Origin: Pelagibacterium lentulum
GTDB lineage: Bacteria; Pseudomonadota; Alphaproteobacteria; Rhizobiales; Devosiaceae
DNA: 64,000 bases
Reading direction: 5' to 3'
Assembly: GCF_003992625.1 (NCBI RefSeq)
Contig: NZ_RZMW01000029.1
Span: 124,001 to 188,000 of the forward strand
Part shown: positions 36,743-47,961 of the stretch, in pieces
Numbering within the stretch: the first letter of the stretch is position 1
Layout of the letters: each line of letters begins with the position of its first letter
Notes under the pieces: generated by a model
The model's database searches: none
What the model saw: the letters and a program-made list of their open reading frames with translations, nothing else
What the model was told of the DNA's origin: nothing
Translations under genes and position numbers: made by a program

Positions 36743-37573
36743 TCAGGCCTTGATGCCGCCAAAGAAGCGGAAGCCGAATTTCCAGCTTACAAACAGGTAG
36801 AGTGCCACCACCGGCAATGAATAGAGCAGCGCATAGGCGGCCAGCAGCGTCACGATCGGGGTGCCTGCCTCGGAATAGAACGAATAGATCGCGACCGATG
36901 CCGGCATTTTTTCCGAAGACCGCAACAGAATGAACGGGATCAGGAAGCTCCCCCAGATATTGACGAAGCTCCAGACAACGATCACCACAATGCCGGGCCG
37001 GATGACGGGCAGCGCCACGTCGAAAAAAGCCTGTACCGGCGAGGCACCCGCCACCATCGCGCTTTCCTCATAGCTCTTGGGAATACCGTCGATGAAATCG
37101 CGCAGGATGAACATTGCGGTTGGCAGCAGGCCACCGGCAAACACCAGAATGACCGAAATATGGGTATCGATCAGCCCGACCGAATTGACGATCAGAAAGA
37201 TCGGCACCATCGCCGCAGAGCCTGAAACCACCGAAGAAAACAGCAGCAGGACATAGGTGACGGCGCTCTTGCCCGGCATGTTGGAGCGCGAGAGCGCATA
37301 AGCCGCCAGCGTTGCCGACACACCGACAAAGATCACGCCACCAACGCTCTGGATCAGCGAATTCCACAAGCCTCTTATGGCAAAGGTGTTGTTGAACACC
37401 GTCACGAAGTTTGACAGCGTGAAGGGGTTGGGGATCGCCAGTCCAAGTTCTGCCCGCGCATTGAATGGCGCAAAAAGAAACCAGATCAGGGGCAGGGCAA
37501 ACAGCGCTCCGATCAGCGAGGCAAAGACCGAAAAGCCTATGCGCGAGAAAAAGCGCAAGAACATATGCCTCAT
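36743..37573 (-). CDS. Carbohydrate ABC transporter permease (MalG-like)
   Basis: 276 residues, six predicted helices. EAA loop DGIPKSYEESAMVAGASPVQAFFDVALPVIRPG, which contacts the ATPase. Start at 37573 overlaps the first permease by 4 bases. Confidence 0.95.
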   Translation of the reverse strand: MRHMFLRFFSRIGFSVFASLIGALFALPLIWFLFAPFNARAELGLAIPNPFTLSNFVTVFNNTFAIRGLWNSLIQSVGGVIFVGVSATLAAYALSRSNMPGKSAVTYVLLLFSSVVSGSAAMVPIFLIVNSVGLIDTHISVILVFAGGLLPTAMFILRDFIDGIPKSYEESAMVAGASPVQAFFDVALPVIRPGIVVIVVWSFVNIWGSFLIPFILLRSSEKMPASVAIYSFYSEAGTPIVTLLAAYALLYSLPVVALYLFVSWKFGFRFFGGIKA

Positions 37574-38481
37574 GTCTTCACTCCCTTTGCCCGCTTGCGG
37601 CCCAGGCTGAGATAGATCAGTGCAAAGACCAGATTGATGAGCATGATGATGACGCCCACTGCCGCTCCCTTACCAAAATCGAAGTCCCGGAACGCCACGC
37701 GATAGGTGTAAATCGAGATCAGTTCGGTGCGGTAGGATGGCCCGCCATTGGTCAACAGGAAGGGCGTGAACGTATTGAACGTCCACATGGTAATCAGGAT
37801 CAACACCGTCACCACATGCCCGCGAATGAGCGGCAGGCCGATGTCGCGAAACTTTTGCCAGCTTGACGCTCCGGCAACGTCGGCAGCCTGAAAATAGCTT
37901 GGCGGGATCGACGCAAAAGCCGAATTGAACAGCATCATGGAAAAGGCCGCCCCGCGCCAGACATTGAAAATCACGATCACCCAGAACGGCTGCTGCAGCA
38001 ACCAGTCGCCCGGAGGCAGCCCGAGGCTTTCCATGATCATGTTCAGCGTGCCGTTGTCGTAATCGAGAAAGGCGAACCAGGCGAAACCGATCACCACTTC
38101 GGGCAATATCCAAGCCGCGATCACGAAGGTCTCGGTGATCGATTTGACGCCCTTGGGCACAGACTGCAGCAGCCATGCCAGAAGCATGCCCAGCAGCGCC
38201 TGCCCGACAAGAGCCGACAATATGACGAACTGGGTCGTCAAGATCAGCGAAAAGCCGAACTGGCCGCGCTGAAAGAAGCTGACGGGATCAAACAAGCTTA
38301 TGTAATTGGCCAATCCGACAAATTCAGGATTGACCGCCGTGCGCCCCAGAAGCGTGCGGTTGGTGAAGGAAACAAAGATGACCCAGAAAAAAGGCGCAAT
38401 CACAAAGACAGCGACAAGGATCGTTGCGGGCGCCATAAAAATTGCGCTCGCCCTGTTGGACAAAAGTGAAAACCGCTTCAC
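37570..38481 (-). CDS. Carbohydrate ABC transporter permease (MalF-like)
   Basis: 303 residues, six predicted helices; the EAA-like loop is SIPPSYFQAADVAGASSWQKFRDIGLPLIRG. Separated from the binding-protein gene by 135 bases that hold a perfect stem-loop. Confidence 0.95.
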   Translation of the reverse strand: MKRFSLLSNRASAIFMAPATILVAVFVIAPFFWVIFVSFTNRTLLGRTAVNPEFVGLANYISLFDPVSFFQRGQFGFSLILTTQFVILSALVGQALLGMLLAWLLQSVPKGVKSITETFVIAAWILPEVVIGFAWFAFLDYDNGTLNMIMESLGLPPGDWLLQQPFWVIVIFNVWRGAAFSMMLFNSAFASIPPSYFQAADVAGASSWQKFRDIGLPLIRGHVVTVLILITMWTFNTFTPFLLTNGGPSYRTELISIYTYRVAFRDFDFGKGAAVGVIIMLINLVFALIYLSLGRKRAKGVKT

Positions 38482-38576
38482 GCAAGGCTCCCGAGAGCTT
38501 CATTCCTGCGCTGGCCGGCCCGCGTGAAAGATGCACGACAGACCGGTCAGGCAGGGAGGTGACAGAAATTTTGAAT

Positions 38577-38605
38577 GGCCATGCGCTCAACGCCCGCGCA
38601 TGGCC
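38577..38605. other. Intercistronic stem-loop after the sugar binding-protein gene
   Basis: Perfect 10-bp stem GGCCATGCGC/GCGCATGGCC with a 9-base loop, 11 bases past the binding-protein stop on the minus strand. No strong T-tract, so mRNA stabilisation or partial attenuation is more likely than full termination. Confidence 0.7.
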
Positions 38606-38616
38606 GCGATCTTTGC

Positions 38617-39978
38617 CTAGAGCAGGCTTACGGTGTTTTCCTCACCAACGATCGATGTCACAGCGGCCTTGTATTGGGCCATTGCTTCTTCCGGCGACAA
38701 TTCGCCTGAAACGACAGATTCCGTCATGCGCTGAATTTCCATCGATACGCTGTTGTAGTCGGCATCGTTGGGACGGGCCGTGGTCAGCGGAAGCAATGCC
38801 TGGCTTGTCTCGTTGAGGAACGGCGAATCCGGGATCGGCACGTCGGAACGCGAACGGATGCCGGGCTGATAATCCTGAAACGCGGTCATCTGCTCCTGAC
38901 TCATCATGAAAGCGAGGAATTCCCAGGCTTCCTGCGGGCTATCGGTATTGGGATTGATCACGAACCCCGTACCGCCTGAGACCGAAACGTGGCCCTGCCC
39001 ACGGAAACCTGCACCAGGTTCACGGGCGGGCATCTTTTTCCAGGTCATGATCTCATCGCGGTTTTCCAGGGCGAACTCGGACCCTGGGGCCGTAACGGAA
39101 CGATAGAACCAGTCGCCCTCGACCAGCATTGCTGTCCGGCCATCGCGGAAGTTGGCGAAGGTCCGGTTGCGGCCATCGGCAAGCAACTGCGCACGGTCGT
39201 CGCCCAGTGCCTCATCGACATAGATGGTCTTGTAAAGGTTGAGCGTATCGAGAATGCCCTGGCTTTCAACGATCCAGCGCCCTTCCTCGTCGACAACGCC
39301 TTCGCCCGTGCCAAGCAATGCCATCCAATAGCCTTGCATGGTCGTGGCTTCACCCATGGAAACACCAGCATTGAGCTGGAGCGGCGCATCAACGCCCGCA
39401 TCCTTGAGCGCCCGTGCTGCTTCGAGCAGGTCGTCCCAGGAACTGGGCTCCCAGCTTGCCGCATCGAGCCCGGCCTCTTCAAACAGATCAGCACGCACAA
39501 AAACCATGCGCACATCGGTGCCAAGGCCAATGCCGTATGTGCCGCCATCATAGGAAAGGATCGAGCGGATACCCTCGGAAATGTGATCCCAACCTTCCCA
39601 GCTAATGGCAGGCTCGCCGATCAGGTCTTCAAACGAGCGCAACAGGCCCGCATCGACAAAGGATGGGATCAAAAAGCCATCAAAGCCCGAAATATCGGCG
39701 CCGGCGCCGGTGGAAAAGTCGAGCGCCAATTGCTGGGTCAACTGTTCGTCGGCACCGGCAAATTCGGTGAGGCTCACCGAAATCTCGCGCCCTTCTTCGG
39801 CCATCCGCGCTTCAAAGCCGGGAATGACCGAATTCTTGATCCATTCGGCTGTGGCGGAATTGACGCCGCCCTCAACGCACCGGCACGTAATTGTCAGATC
39901 GACGGCAAAGGCGGCTGCGCCTGTGCCTGTTACCACTGCAAGGCCAAGGCCCGCAGCAACAAGATGCTTGTAAACCAT
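38617..39978 (-). CDS. Sugar ABC transporter substrate-binding protein
   Basis: 453 residues from the ATG at 39978, with GGGAGG upstream. Sec signal peptide to about residue 26 (LVAAGLGLAVVTGTGAAAFA), then a family-1-like extracellular sugar-binding fold with GVDAPLQLNAGVSMGEATTMQGYW and FINPNTDSPQEAWEFLAFMM-like segments. Leads the operon SBP-permease-permease-ATPase-PHP-isomerase-oxidoreductase. Divergent from a LacI regulator, with a LacI-type operator candidate at 40077-40092. Confidence 0.93.
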   Translation of the reverse strand: MVYKHLVAAGLGLAVVTGTGAAAFAVDLTITCRCVEGGVNSATAEWIKNSVIPGFEARMAEEGREISVSLTEFAGADEQLTQQLALDFSTGAGADISGFDGFLIPSFVDAGLLRSFEDLIGEPAISWEGWDHISEGIRSILSYDGGTYGIGLGTDVRMVFVRADLFEEAGLDAASWEPSSWDDLLEAARALKDAGVDAPLQLNAGVSMGEATTMQGYWMALLGTGEGVVDEEGRWIVESQGILDTLNLYKTIYVDEALGDDRAQLLADGRNRTFANFRDGRTAMLVEGDWFYRSVTAPGSEFALENRDEIMTWKKMPAREPGAGFRGQGHVSVSGGTGFVINPNTDSPQEAWEFLAFMMSQEQMTAFQDYQPGIRSRSDVPIPDSPFLNETSQALLPLTTARPNDADYNSVSMEIQRMTESVVSGELSPEEAMAQYKAAVTSIVGEENTVSLL

Positions 39979-40076
39979 TTTCAATCTACCTCCCATTCGC
40001 TGGACCGACGCCTCCGCGCCGGTTGCATGAAGGCAAGACGGGTCCTCTTCCCGCTTGTCCTTCCAGCCCAGTCAGA

Positions 40077-40092
40077 ATGAACACGTTTTCAT
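40077..40092. promoter_or_regulatory. Candidate LacI-type operator
   Basis: ATGAACACGTTTTCAT is a near-perfect palindrome around a central CG (seven of eight half-site positions match), the form of LacI-family operators. It lies in the SBP/LacI divergent gap, about 99 bases upstream of the binding-protein start. Confidence 0.5.
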
Positions 40093-40227
40093 TTTACGTC
40101 AATCCTGAAACGGAAAGAGGACAGGATGAGCGCAACTCGACCTGCCCATGTTTCCATGAGGAAATAACAAGAATATGACAGAAATACTGATATTTCTCCG
40201 CCACACCCTCGCCCCTCGCCTTGACAT

Positions 40228-41337
40228 ATGGACGCTACGAGATCACAAGATATGTTGTTCACGCGTTCAATTTTAACTCTTTTTTTGGTCAGACACTTGA
40301 GCGAAAGCACCGCTTCGGAAAAGCAGCGCGCCACCGCAGAAATGGTGGCAAAGGCGGCCCATGTCTCGCGAGTGGCGGTGTCGCGCGCGTTCAACCCCAG
40401 CGCCTCCATCAAGGCGGAAAAACGCGAGCGCATCCTCAAGATTGCGAGTGAATTGAATTACACACCGGATCGCGCTGCGCGTGCGCTCGTCACGCGGCGC
40501 TCGCATCTGGTCGGCGTTATCGTGCCCGATGTCTGCAGCCCTTGGGAGAGCCAGGAAATCGATGCGCTGACAACCGCGCTCCAGGCAGAGGGTTTTGCCA
40601 CGCTGTTGTTCAAGACCCGCATCGACCTGTCGATGGACGAGACGCTTTTGACTTATATGAAGGGCTTCAATCTCGATTCCATTATCGCCTATGCTGAAAA
40701 CGTAACGCCGGAAACGCTATCGCGCGTTCTCGATCGCGCCGTTCCCATTTATGTCACCTATGACCAATGGGAGGCAGCCGACAACGACGATACCGGTTTG
40801 CTTTACGACAGGCTCAATGTTCATCAGCACGAAGGCATTGAGCAAGCCGTCGCACTGCTGCATGGCTATGGCGTCAAAAAGCTGGCCTATCTGACCGGCA
40901 AGGCCCAGTCGCGTGCCAACACGGCGCGCCTTACGACACTCAGGAAGGTCATGGCGGCCCGCGGCATGGCTGCGCCCATAATCTGCGAAGGGGATTTTTC
41001 CTACGATTGCGCCCACGCGGCCGTTCTGGATCTCTTCAAGTTCGGCGAAAAGCCCGACGCGATTTTCGCCGCCAATGACGAGGGCGCATTTGGTGCGCTG
41101 GACGCGCTTCGTTTTGAACTCGGATTGCGGGTCCCCGAGGACGTCAAGGTCATCGGCTTTGACGACATCAACCAGTCACACTGGCGCAGCTACAATCTCA
41201 CGACGGTCAAGGTCGACCTTGATCTGCGCATAAAGTCCCTGATCCGGCTGATTCTTCGGCGCCTCAAGCAGCCCGATGCACCGCCCATGATTGAGCACGT
41301 TCCCACCCGGCTTGTTGTTCGCGGCACAGTCGGATAG
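40228..41337 (+). CDS. LacI family transcriptional regulator
   Basis: 369 residues as the longest frame; the true start is unclear. Helix-turn-helix: ATAEMVAKAAHVSRVAVSRAF, then the hinge and a periplasmic-binding-protein-like effector domain (VGVIVPDVCSPWESQEIDALTTALQ). The TTG at 40297 (giving LSESTASEKQRATAEMVAK) or ATG 40252 are other possible starts. Divergent from the sugar operon and cotranscribed with the GH38-like gene 18 bases downstream; likely controls both. Confidence 0.92.
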   Translation: MDATRSQDMLFTRSILTLFLVRHLSESTASEKQRATAEMVAKAAHVSRVAVSRAFNPSASIKAEKRERILKIASELNYTPDRAARALVTRRSHLVGVIVPDVCSPWESQEIDALTTALQAEGFATLLFKTRIDLSMDETLLTYMKGFNLDSIIAYAENVTPETLSRVLDRAVPIYVTYDQWEAADNDDTGLLYDRLNVHQHEGIEQAVALLHGYGVKKLAYLTGKAQSRANTARLTTLRKVMAARGMAAPIICEGDFSYDCAHAAVLDLFKFGEKPDAIFAANDEGAFGALDALRFELGLRVPEDVKVIGFDDINQSHWRSYNLTTVKVDLDLRIKSLIRLILRRLKQPDAPPMIEHVPTRLVVRGTVG

Positions 41338-41354
41338 TTCAGCAGGCCTTACCG

Positions 41355-43310
41355 ATGCTCCCCCGCCAGATACACCTGATCTACAAGACGCATCTCGATA
41401 TCGGTTTCACCGAGCACGCCGAAAAGGTGCGGCGGCTATACCACAGCCGCTTCATTCCCCAGGCCCTTGATACGGGCGAGCATTTTTATGCCGAAAACCC
41501 CGATGCGCCCAAATTCATCTGGACCACTGGTGCATGGCTGATCTGGGATCACCTGCAAAACCAGTCGAAGGAGAATGTCGACCGGCTTGAGGCTGCAATC
41601 GAGAAGGGCATTATCCGCTGGCACGCCCTGCCCTTCACAACGCATACCGAATTGATGAGCCCCGCGCTTTTTGAATGCGGGCTCTCATTTTCCCAGGAAC
41701 TGGATCGCCGGTTCGGCAAAAAGACGATTGCCGCCAAGATGACCGATGTACCGGGTCATACGCTCGGCATGGTCCCGCTTCTGGCCAACGCCGGCGTCAG
41801 GTTTCTCCATCTTGGCGTGAACACCGCCTGCCCAGTGCCTGACGTGCCTCCAATCTTTCGATGGCGTGCGCCGGATGGATCGGAAGTTGTGGTTATGTAC
41901 CAGAATTCCTATGGCGAGACTTACTTCCCGGACGGCATGGGAACCGGGCTCAGCTTTGCCCATACAAACGATAACATGGGACCGCAGGCCATCCATCAGA
42001 CGGTCGAGATCTTGCGCGAATATGCACATCGCTACCCGGATGCCGATATCCGCGCTTCAACACTCGATGCCTTTGGTCAATTGCTTTGGGGTCGCCGCGA
42101 GCAATTCCCTGTTATCGAGCACGAGATAGGCGATAGCTGGATCCACGGCGCTGCAGCCGACCCCATCAAGGCGGCCCGGTTCCGCGCTTTACAAAGTCTT
42201 TTCGATGAGTTCTCCGGCGATGGGCTGACCGACAGTCGCCTTGCCTTTGGCCGACACCTCACAATGGTTGCAGAACACACATGCGGCGTCGATATAAAGA
42301 CCTTTCTGCGCGATGAAACCGCGTGGGACCGCATCGCCTTCGATGCCGCGCGAATGCGCGACTACCGCTTCTCCTATGCCGAGGCCTCTTGGGCCGAGCA
42401 GCGCGGTTACATCGATCAAGCCATTTCGGCGCTGGACGGCGATGACAAGGCGAGGGCTGATGCAGCATTGAAAGAAATTACCCCGCCTCCGCCTGTCATG
42501 CTTTCGTCCGCGCGTGCCGATGTCGAGATCGAGGGCTGGGCTATCCGTCTCGATCCGCAGAGCGGTGATGTTGTTGAGTTACGGACGCCAGACGGAACAA
42601 CAATTTCAGGCAATGATGGTCCGCTTTTGGGTTATCGTCACGAGAGCTATGATGATCGTGACGTCCAGACCCACATGGATACCTATCTGATCGACCGGCC
42701 GGAATGGGCCTATCTCGATCACGCCAAGCCCGGCCTTGAAAAGGCGGAGACGGCCCTTTCCGTTGTCTGGACGCCGCAGCTTGAAGGCATCGGCCAAGCC
42801 GGAGATGACCTCGTCATCGGCATGAAAATGCCCGAGCGCGCAATTGCGACGCTCGGTGCGCCCGAGCGTATCGAATACCGGCTTGCGGTGCGCGATGACG
42901 CGCTGCAGATTGCCGTGGTCTTGCGCTGCAAACCGGCGAACCGGATGCCCGAGGCCGGCTTTTTTTACTTCCGTCCGCATGATGCGGCCAATTGGTCATT
43001 TCTCAAGACCGGTCTTTGGGTTGATCCAACCGACGTTGCCACGCATGGCGGGGGGCAATTGCAGGCCGTGTTTCAAACGCGCGGCGTCAGCGATGCAGCA
43101 ACGATTGCGTTGACTCCGCTCGACACCCCGCTTGTCGCTCCGGTCGATTGGCCGTTCATGGCCTATAATCAGAACCGGCCCGATTTTGCAAAAGGACTCC
43201 GCTTCTGCCTTTACAACAACAAGTGGGGCACAAACTTTCCCATGTGGTGGGAAGGCGACTTTCAGGCCCGTTTCCAGATCAGGACAAGCGATAAAAGCAC
43301 TGGGAATTGA
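41355..43310 (+). CDS. GH38-like glycoside hydrolase (DUF5054)
   Basis: 651 residues. The N-terminal alpha-mannosidase-like catalytic domain has HLIYKTHLDIGFT (H13-x-D15) and a probable nucleophile in MTDVPGHTLGMVP (near 128); STLDAFGQLLWGR is a third conserved block. C-terminal beta-sandwich domain. GH38 relatives cleave alpha-mannosides; these bacterial DUF5054 proteins are uncharacterised. No signal peptide, so it acts in the cytosol on imported glycan. Confidence 0.82.
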   Translation: MLPRQIHLIYKTHLDIGFTEHAEKVRRLYHSRFIPQALDTGEHFYAENPDAPKFIWTTGAWLIWDHLQNQSKENVDRLEAAIEKGIIRWHALPFTTHTELMSPALFECGLSFSQELDRRFGKKTIAAKMTDVPGHTLGMVPLLANAGVRFLHLGVNTACPVPDVPPIFRWRAPDGSEVVVMYQNSYGETYFPDGMGTGLSFAHTNDNMGPQAIHQTVEILREYAHRYPDADIRASTLDAFGQLLWGRREQFPVIEHEIGDSWIHGAAADPIKAARFRALQSLFDEFSGDGLTDSRLAFGRHLTMVAEHTCGVDIKTFLRDETAWDRIAFDAARMRDYRFSYAEASWAEQRGYIDQAISALDGDDKARADAALKEITPPPPVMLSSARADVEIEGWAIRLDPQSGDVVELRTPDGTTISGNDGPLLGYRHESYDDRDVQTHMDTYLIDRPEWAYLDHAKPGLEKAETALSVVWTPQLEGIGQAGDDLVIGMKMPERAIATLGAPERIEYRLAVRDDALQIAVVLRCKPANRMPEAGFFYFRPHDAANWSFLKTGLWVDPTDVATHGGGQLQAVFQTRGVSDAATIALTPLDTPLVAPVDWPFMAYNQNRPDFAKGLRFCLYNNKWGTNFPMWWEGDFQARFQIRTSDKSTGN

Positions 43311-43488
43311 CCCAGAAGGCGTCGCACATTTACTGCACTGCCTTTCCCGCTGGGTGAATATGAAGCGATCTGAGCTCCCGCCCGGCAACTGATTGCCCCA
43401 ACCTATGATAAATCTTGCAAAAATGTGACACAAAAGTGTTGGCAAGATGCGACGTTCTTGCCAATCTGCCGCGTTCAGGAGGAGTGCC

Positions 43489-43647
43489 GTGCCCGTGGAA
43501 CAAAATGACGAGATCAGCCTGCTCGACCTGCTTGTCATCATGGCAGAGAACTGGCTGTTGTTGTTTCTTGTACCGCTAGCGGTTGGAGCCATAACATTTG
43601 CGTTGCTACAGGCTCAGCCGCAATATTATCGAGCCAGTGCTGTTTAA
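43489..43647 (+). pseudogene. Truncated Wzz-type polysaccharide chain-length protein
   Basis: 52 residues from GTG 43489, preceded by AGGAGGA. Sequence EISLLDLLVIMAENWLLLFL and a single membrane helix match the N-terminus of Wzz/exopolysaccharide chain-length proteins (hundreds of residues). It ends at TAA after QPQYYRASAV. The next 282 bases (43648-43929) contain no continuation I can support, so it looks truncated. Confidence 0.65.
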
Positions 43648-43929
43648 CCAAAGCCAAAACCAGTTATGCACCGCAGTGCCGCCTCTCCTGCGCGCCAACC
43701 TATTGCAGATCAAAACGCCCAACAACGCGCTCTTTTGAAAACAATTGCCGCAGCGACCGGTCGCGTGTCCGTTTCTGGCCTATGCGCTGCTGGCCGGCGT
43801 CCCGAAACATCGACGCTTTGGAGCAGCAAAAGGAGGAAAGGTCGCGGGCGAAAAAACGATTCAAATTCACTTTATTGACATTTTGCAGATAAAATGGTGG
43901 CATCGCCTTGTTGCTTTAAAGGAGTTTTC

Positions 43930-44481
43930 ATGGCGAGCACCCCGGACGACACGCGCGGCACATCCTATCCATCCCGCCCGGTAGGCCCTATCGTGTCTTC
44001 GGCCCATCTGGCGGGCGGTTCATCACCCGGCGTGTCCGAACTCGAATATGGCATGATCGTTTCCTTTCATGCTCTTTCGCGCTGGATTGTAAGATGCATG
44101 GCGGCGGCCGGGCTTCCAGGGCTTTCGCCAACCGAAGTTCTGATCCTTCATTCGATCCGGCATCGCGGGCGGCGCAAGAAACTCGCCGATATCTGCCTGA
44201 TGCTGGGGATCGAGGACACGCATGTCGTAAGCTATGCCATCCGCAAGCTCGAGAAAGCCGAACTTGTAGCGACCGGGCGCACGGCCAAGGAAAAGACGGT
44301 TGAGATCACCGAAAAGGGTGCGGCGGCCTGTCAACGTTACGCCGAAATCCGCGAAAGCCTGTTGCTCGCCCCAACCAAGCGACAACGCCCTGAGGAAGCC
44401 GATCTGTCGGAAATTGCGGCGGCCCTGCGCTTTTTCTCAGGCGCTTACGATCAGGCAGCGCGTTCTGCCGCAACGCTCTAG
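43930..44481 (+). CDS. MarR-type winged-helix regulator
   Basis: 183 residues from the ATG at 43930 with GGAG upstream. Winged helix around SPTEVLILHSIRHRGRRKKLADICLMLG and IEDTHVVSYAIRKLEKAELVATGR. N-terminal 40 residues look flexible. It is 6 bases upstream of the ABC ATPase gene and probably controls the operon. Confidence 0.85.
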   Translation: MASTPDDTRGTSYPSRPVGPIVSSAHLAGGSSPGVSELEYGMIVSFHALSRWIVRCMAAAGLPGLSPTEVLILHSIRHRGRRKKLADICLMLGIEDTHVVSYAIRKLEKAELVATGRTAKEKTVEITEKGAAACQRYAEIRESLLLAPTKRQRPEEADLSEIAAALRFFSGAYDQAARSAATL

Positions 44482-44487
44482 ACTGGA

Positions 44488-46345
<1,858 letters not shown>

Positions 46346-46353
<8 letters not shown>

Positions 46354-47869
46354 TGTCAAGAAAGCCCTGACAGCCGCCCTTTTGGCGTCCACTGTCATGG
46401 TCGCGCCTGTCTTTGCCGCAGGAACGCTTACAATTTCCTCGCCACAGGATCCCGGCAACTGGGATCCGATCGACACGTTCCTGGTCAACTGGGCATCGGT
46501 CGCCACCAATATCTTTGATGGCTTGACCTATCGTGGTCCCGATCTCGAACTGGTGCCGGGTCTTGCCACTGGCTGGGACGAACTCGATGATGGCCAGCGC
46601 ATCCGCTTTACCCTGCGCGAAGATGTTGTCTTCCACAATGGTGAGCCATTCAACGCCGAAGCGGTCCGGTTCACATTCGAGCGCCTTTTGGGCGAACAGG
46701 GCGCTGCCGGTCCCCAGCAGTCCAACTATGTCGCCATTTCAGAAGTAGAAGTGATCGACGATTACACCGTCGATTTCCACCTGTCCGAACCGGATCCGGT
46801 GCTGCTGACCAAACTTGCTGGCTATGGTGCGATGATCGTACCGCCGCAATATATTGCTGAACATGGCGAAGAGCATTTCGACAACAATCCTGTCGGCACG
46901 GGTCCGTTCAGCTTCGTTTCCTATTCTCCGCGCGAAGAAATCAGGCTTGAGGCCTTTGCCGATCACTGGGATGGCGCCCCCGAACTCGACAACGTCGTTT
47001 ATCGCTTCATTACCGAACCCTCCACGGCGGTGGCCGAATTGCAGGCCGGTCGCGTCGATATCGTCATCCCGCCCACGATTCCCGTCGGCATGATCCCCAC
47101 GATCGAGGCCCACGAGGGTATCAGCGTAGTTACTGTACCCAGCCCAACGGTTCAGGCCCTGCGGTTCAATACCCAGAGCGGGATTACAGCCGATGAAAAT
47201 GTCCGCAAGGCGATTATTTATGCGATCGACCGCCAGGCAATAATCGAGTCCATTCTCGGTGGCGAAGCCGAGCCGATCACGAGCTTCCAGAGCCCACTCG
47301 CATTCGGCTACGATCCGGATATGGAACTTGTGCCCTACGACCCCGATAAGGCTATGGCGCTTCTGGCCGAAGCCGGGATTGGCGCGGGCGCAACGCTCCA
47401 GATCGACGTTCGCGGCAACGATTCTACCTTCAACGAAGTTGCGCAGGCCGTATCGGCCTATCTGTCTGTCGTCGGGATCAACGCCACGATCCAGCCCTAT
47501 GAAACCAACGTGCTGATCAACGATATCATCCCCGAGGGCCGCACGGGCGAAATGTTCCAGCAGGCCTGGGGTGGCTGGACCTTCGATTACGACAATACAG
47601 CCTATTTGATGTACCACACGGGCGAGCGCTGGAACCCCTATGACAGCGATCCTGAGCTCGATGCCCTGCTCAATGGTCAGCGTTCGATCACCGATCGCGC
47701 AGAGCGTGAAGCCATGTTGCAGGAAATCGCGCGCTACACCGCAGACCGTGCGCTCGAAGTTCCACTTTATAACGTCAACGCAATCTATGGCGTTTCAGAT
47801 CGCGTGGAAAATTTCGAGGCAGCACCTGACAGCCGTTTGCGCCTGACTCGCGTAAGCGTGGGCGAATAA
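46346..47869 (+). CDS. Dipeptide-type ABC transporter substrate-binding protein
   Basis: 507 residues with a Sec signal peptide (KKALTAALLASTVMVAPVFA) and family-5 binding-protein signatures such as VFHNGEPFNAEAVRFTFERL and NPVGTGPFSFVSY. Followed by a hairpin at 47878-47902 and the DppB-like permease. Ligand unknown; an attached M14 peptidase suggests a peptide or N-acyl amino acid. Confidence 0.95.
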
Positions 47870-47877
47870 TCGAACGG

Positions 47878-47902
47878 CGGGCCGCAGCGCTATCGCGGCC
47901 CG
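47878..47902. other. Intercistronic stem-loop after the peptide binding-protein gene
   Basis: Perfect 8-bp stem CGGGCCGC/GCGGCCCG with a 9-base loop, 8 bases past the binding-protein stop. No T-tract of note. Confidence 0.65.
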
Positions 47903-47961
47903 TCACCCCTTCCAAACACTGCCGTCGGGGCGAACTCCCCGGCCTTTCTGGAGCGTCGGCC

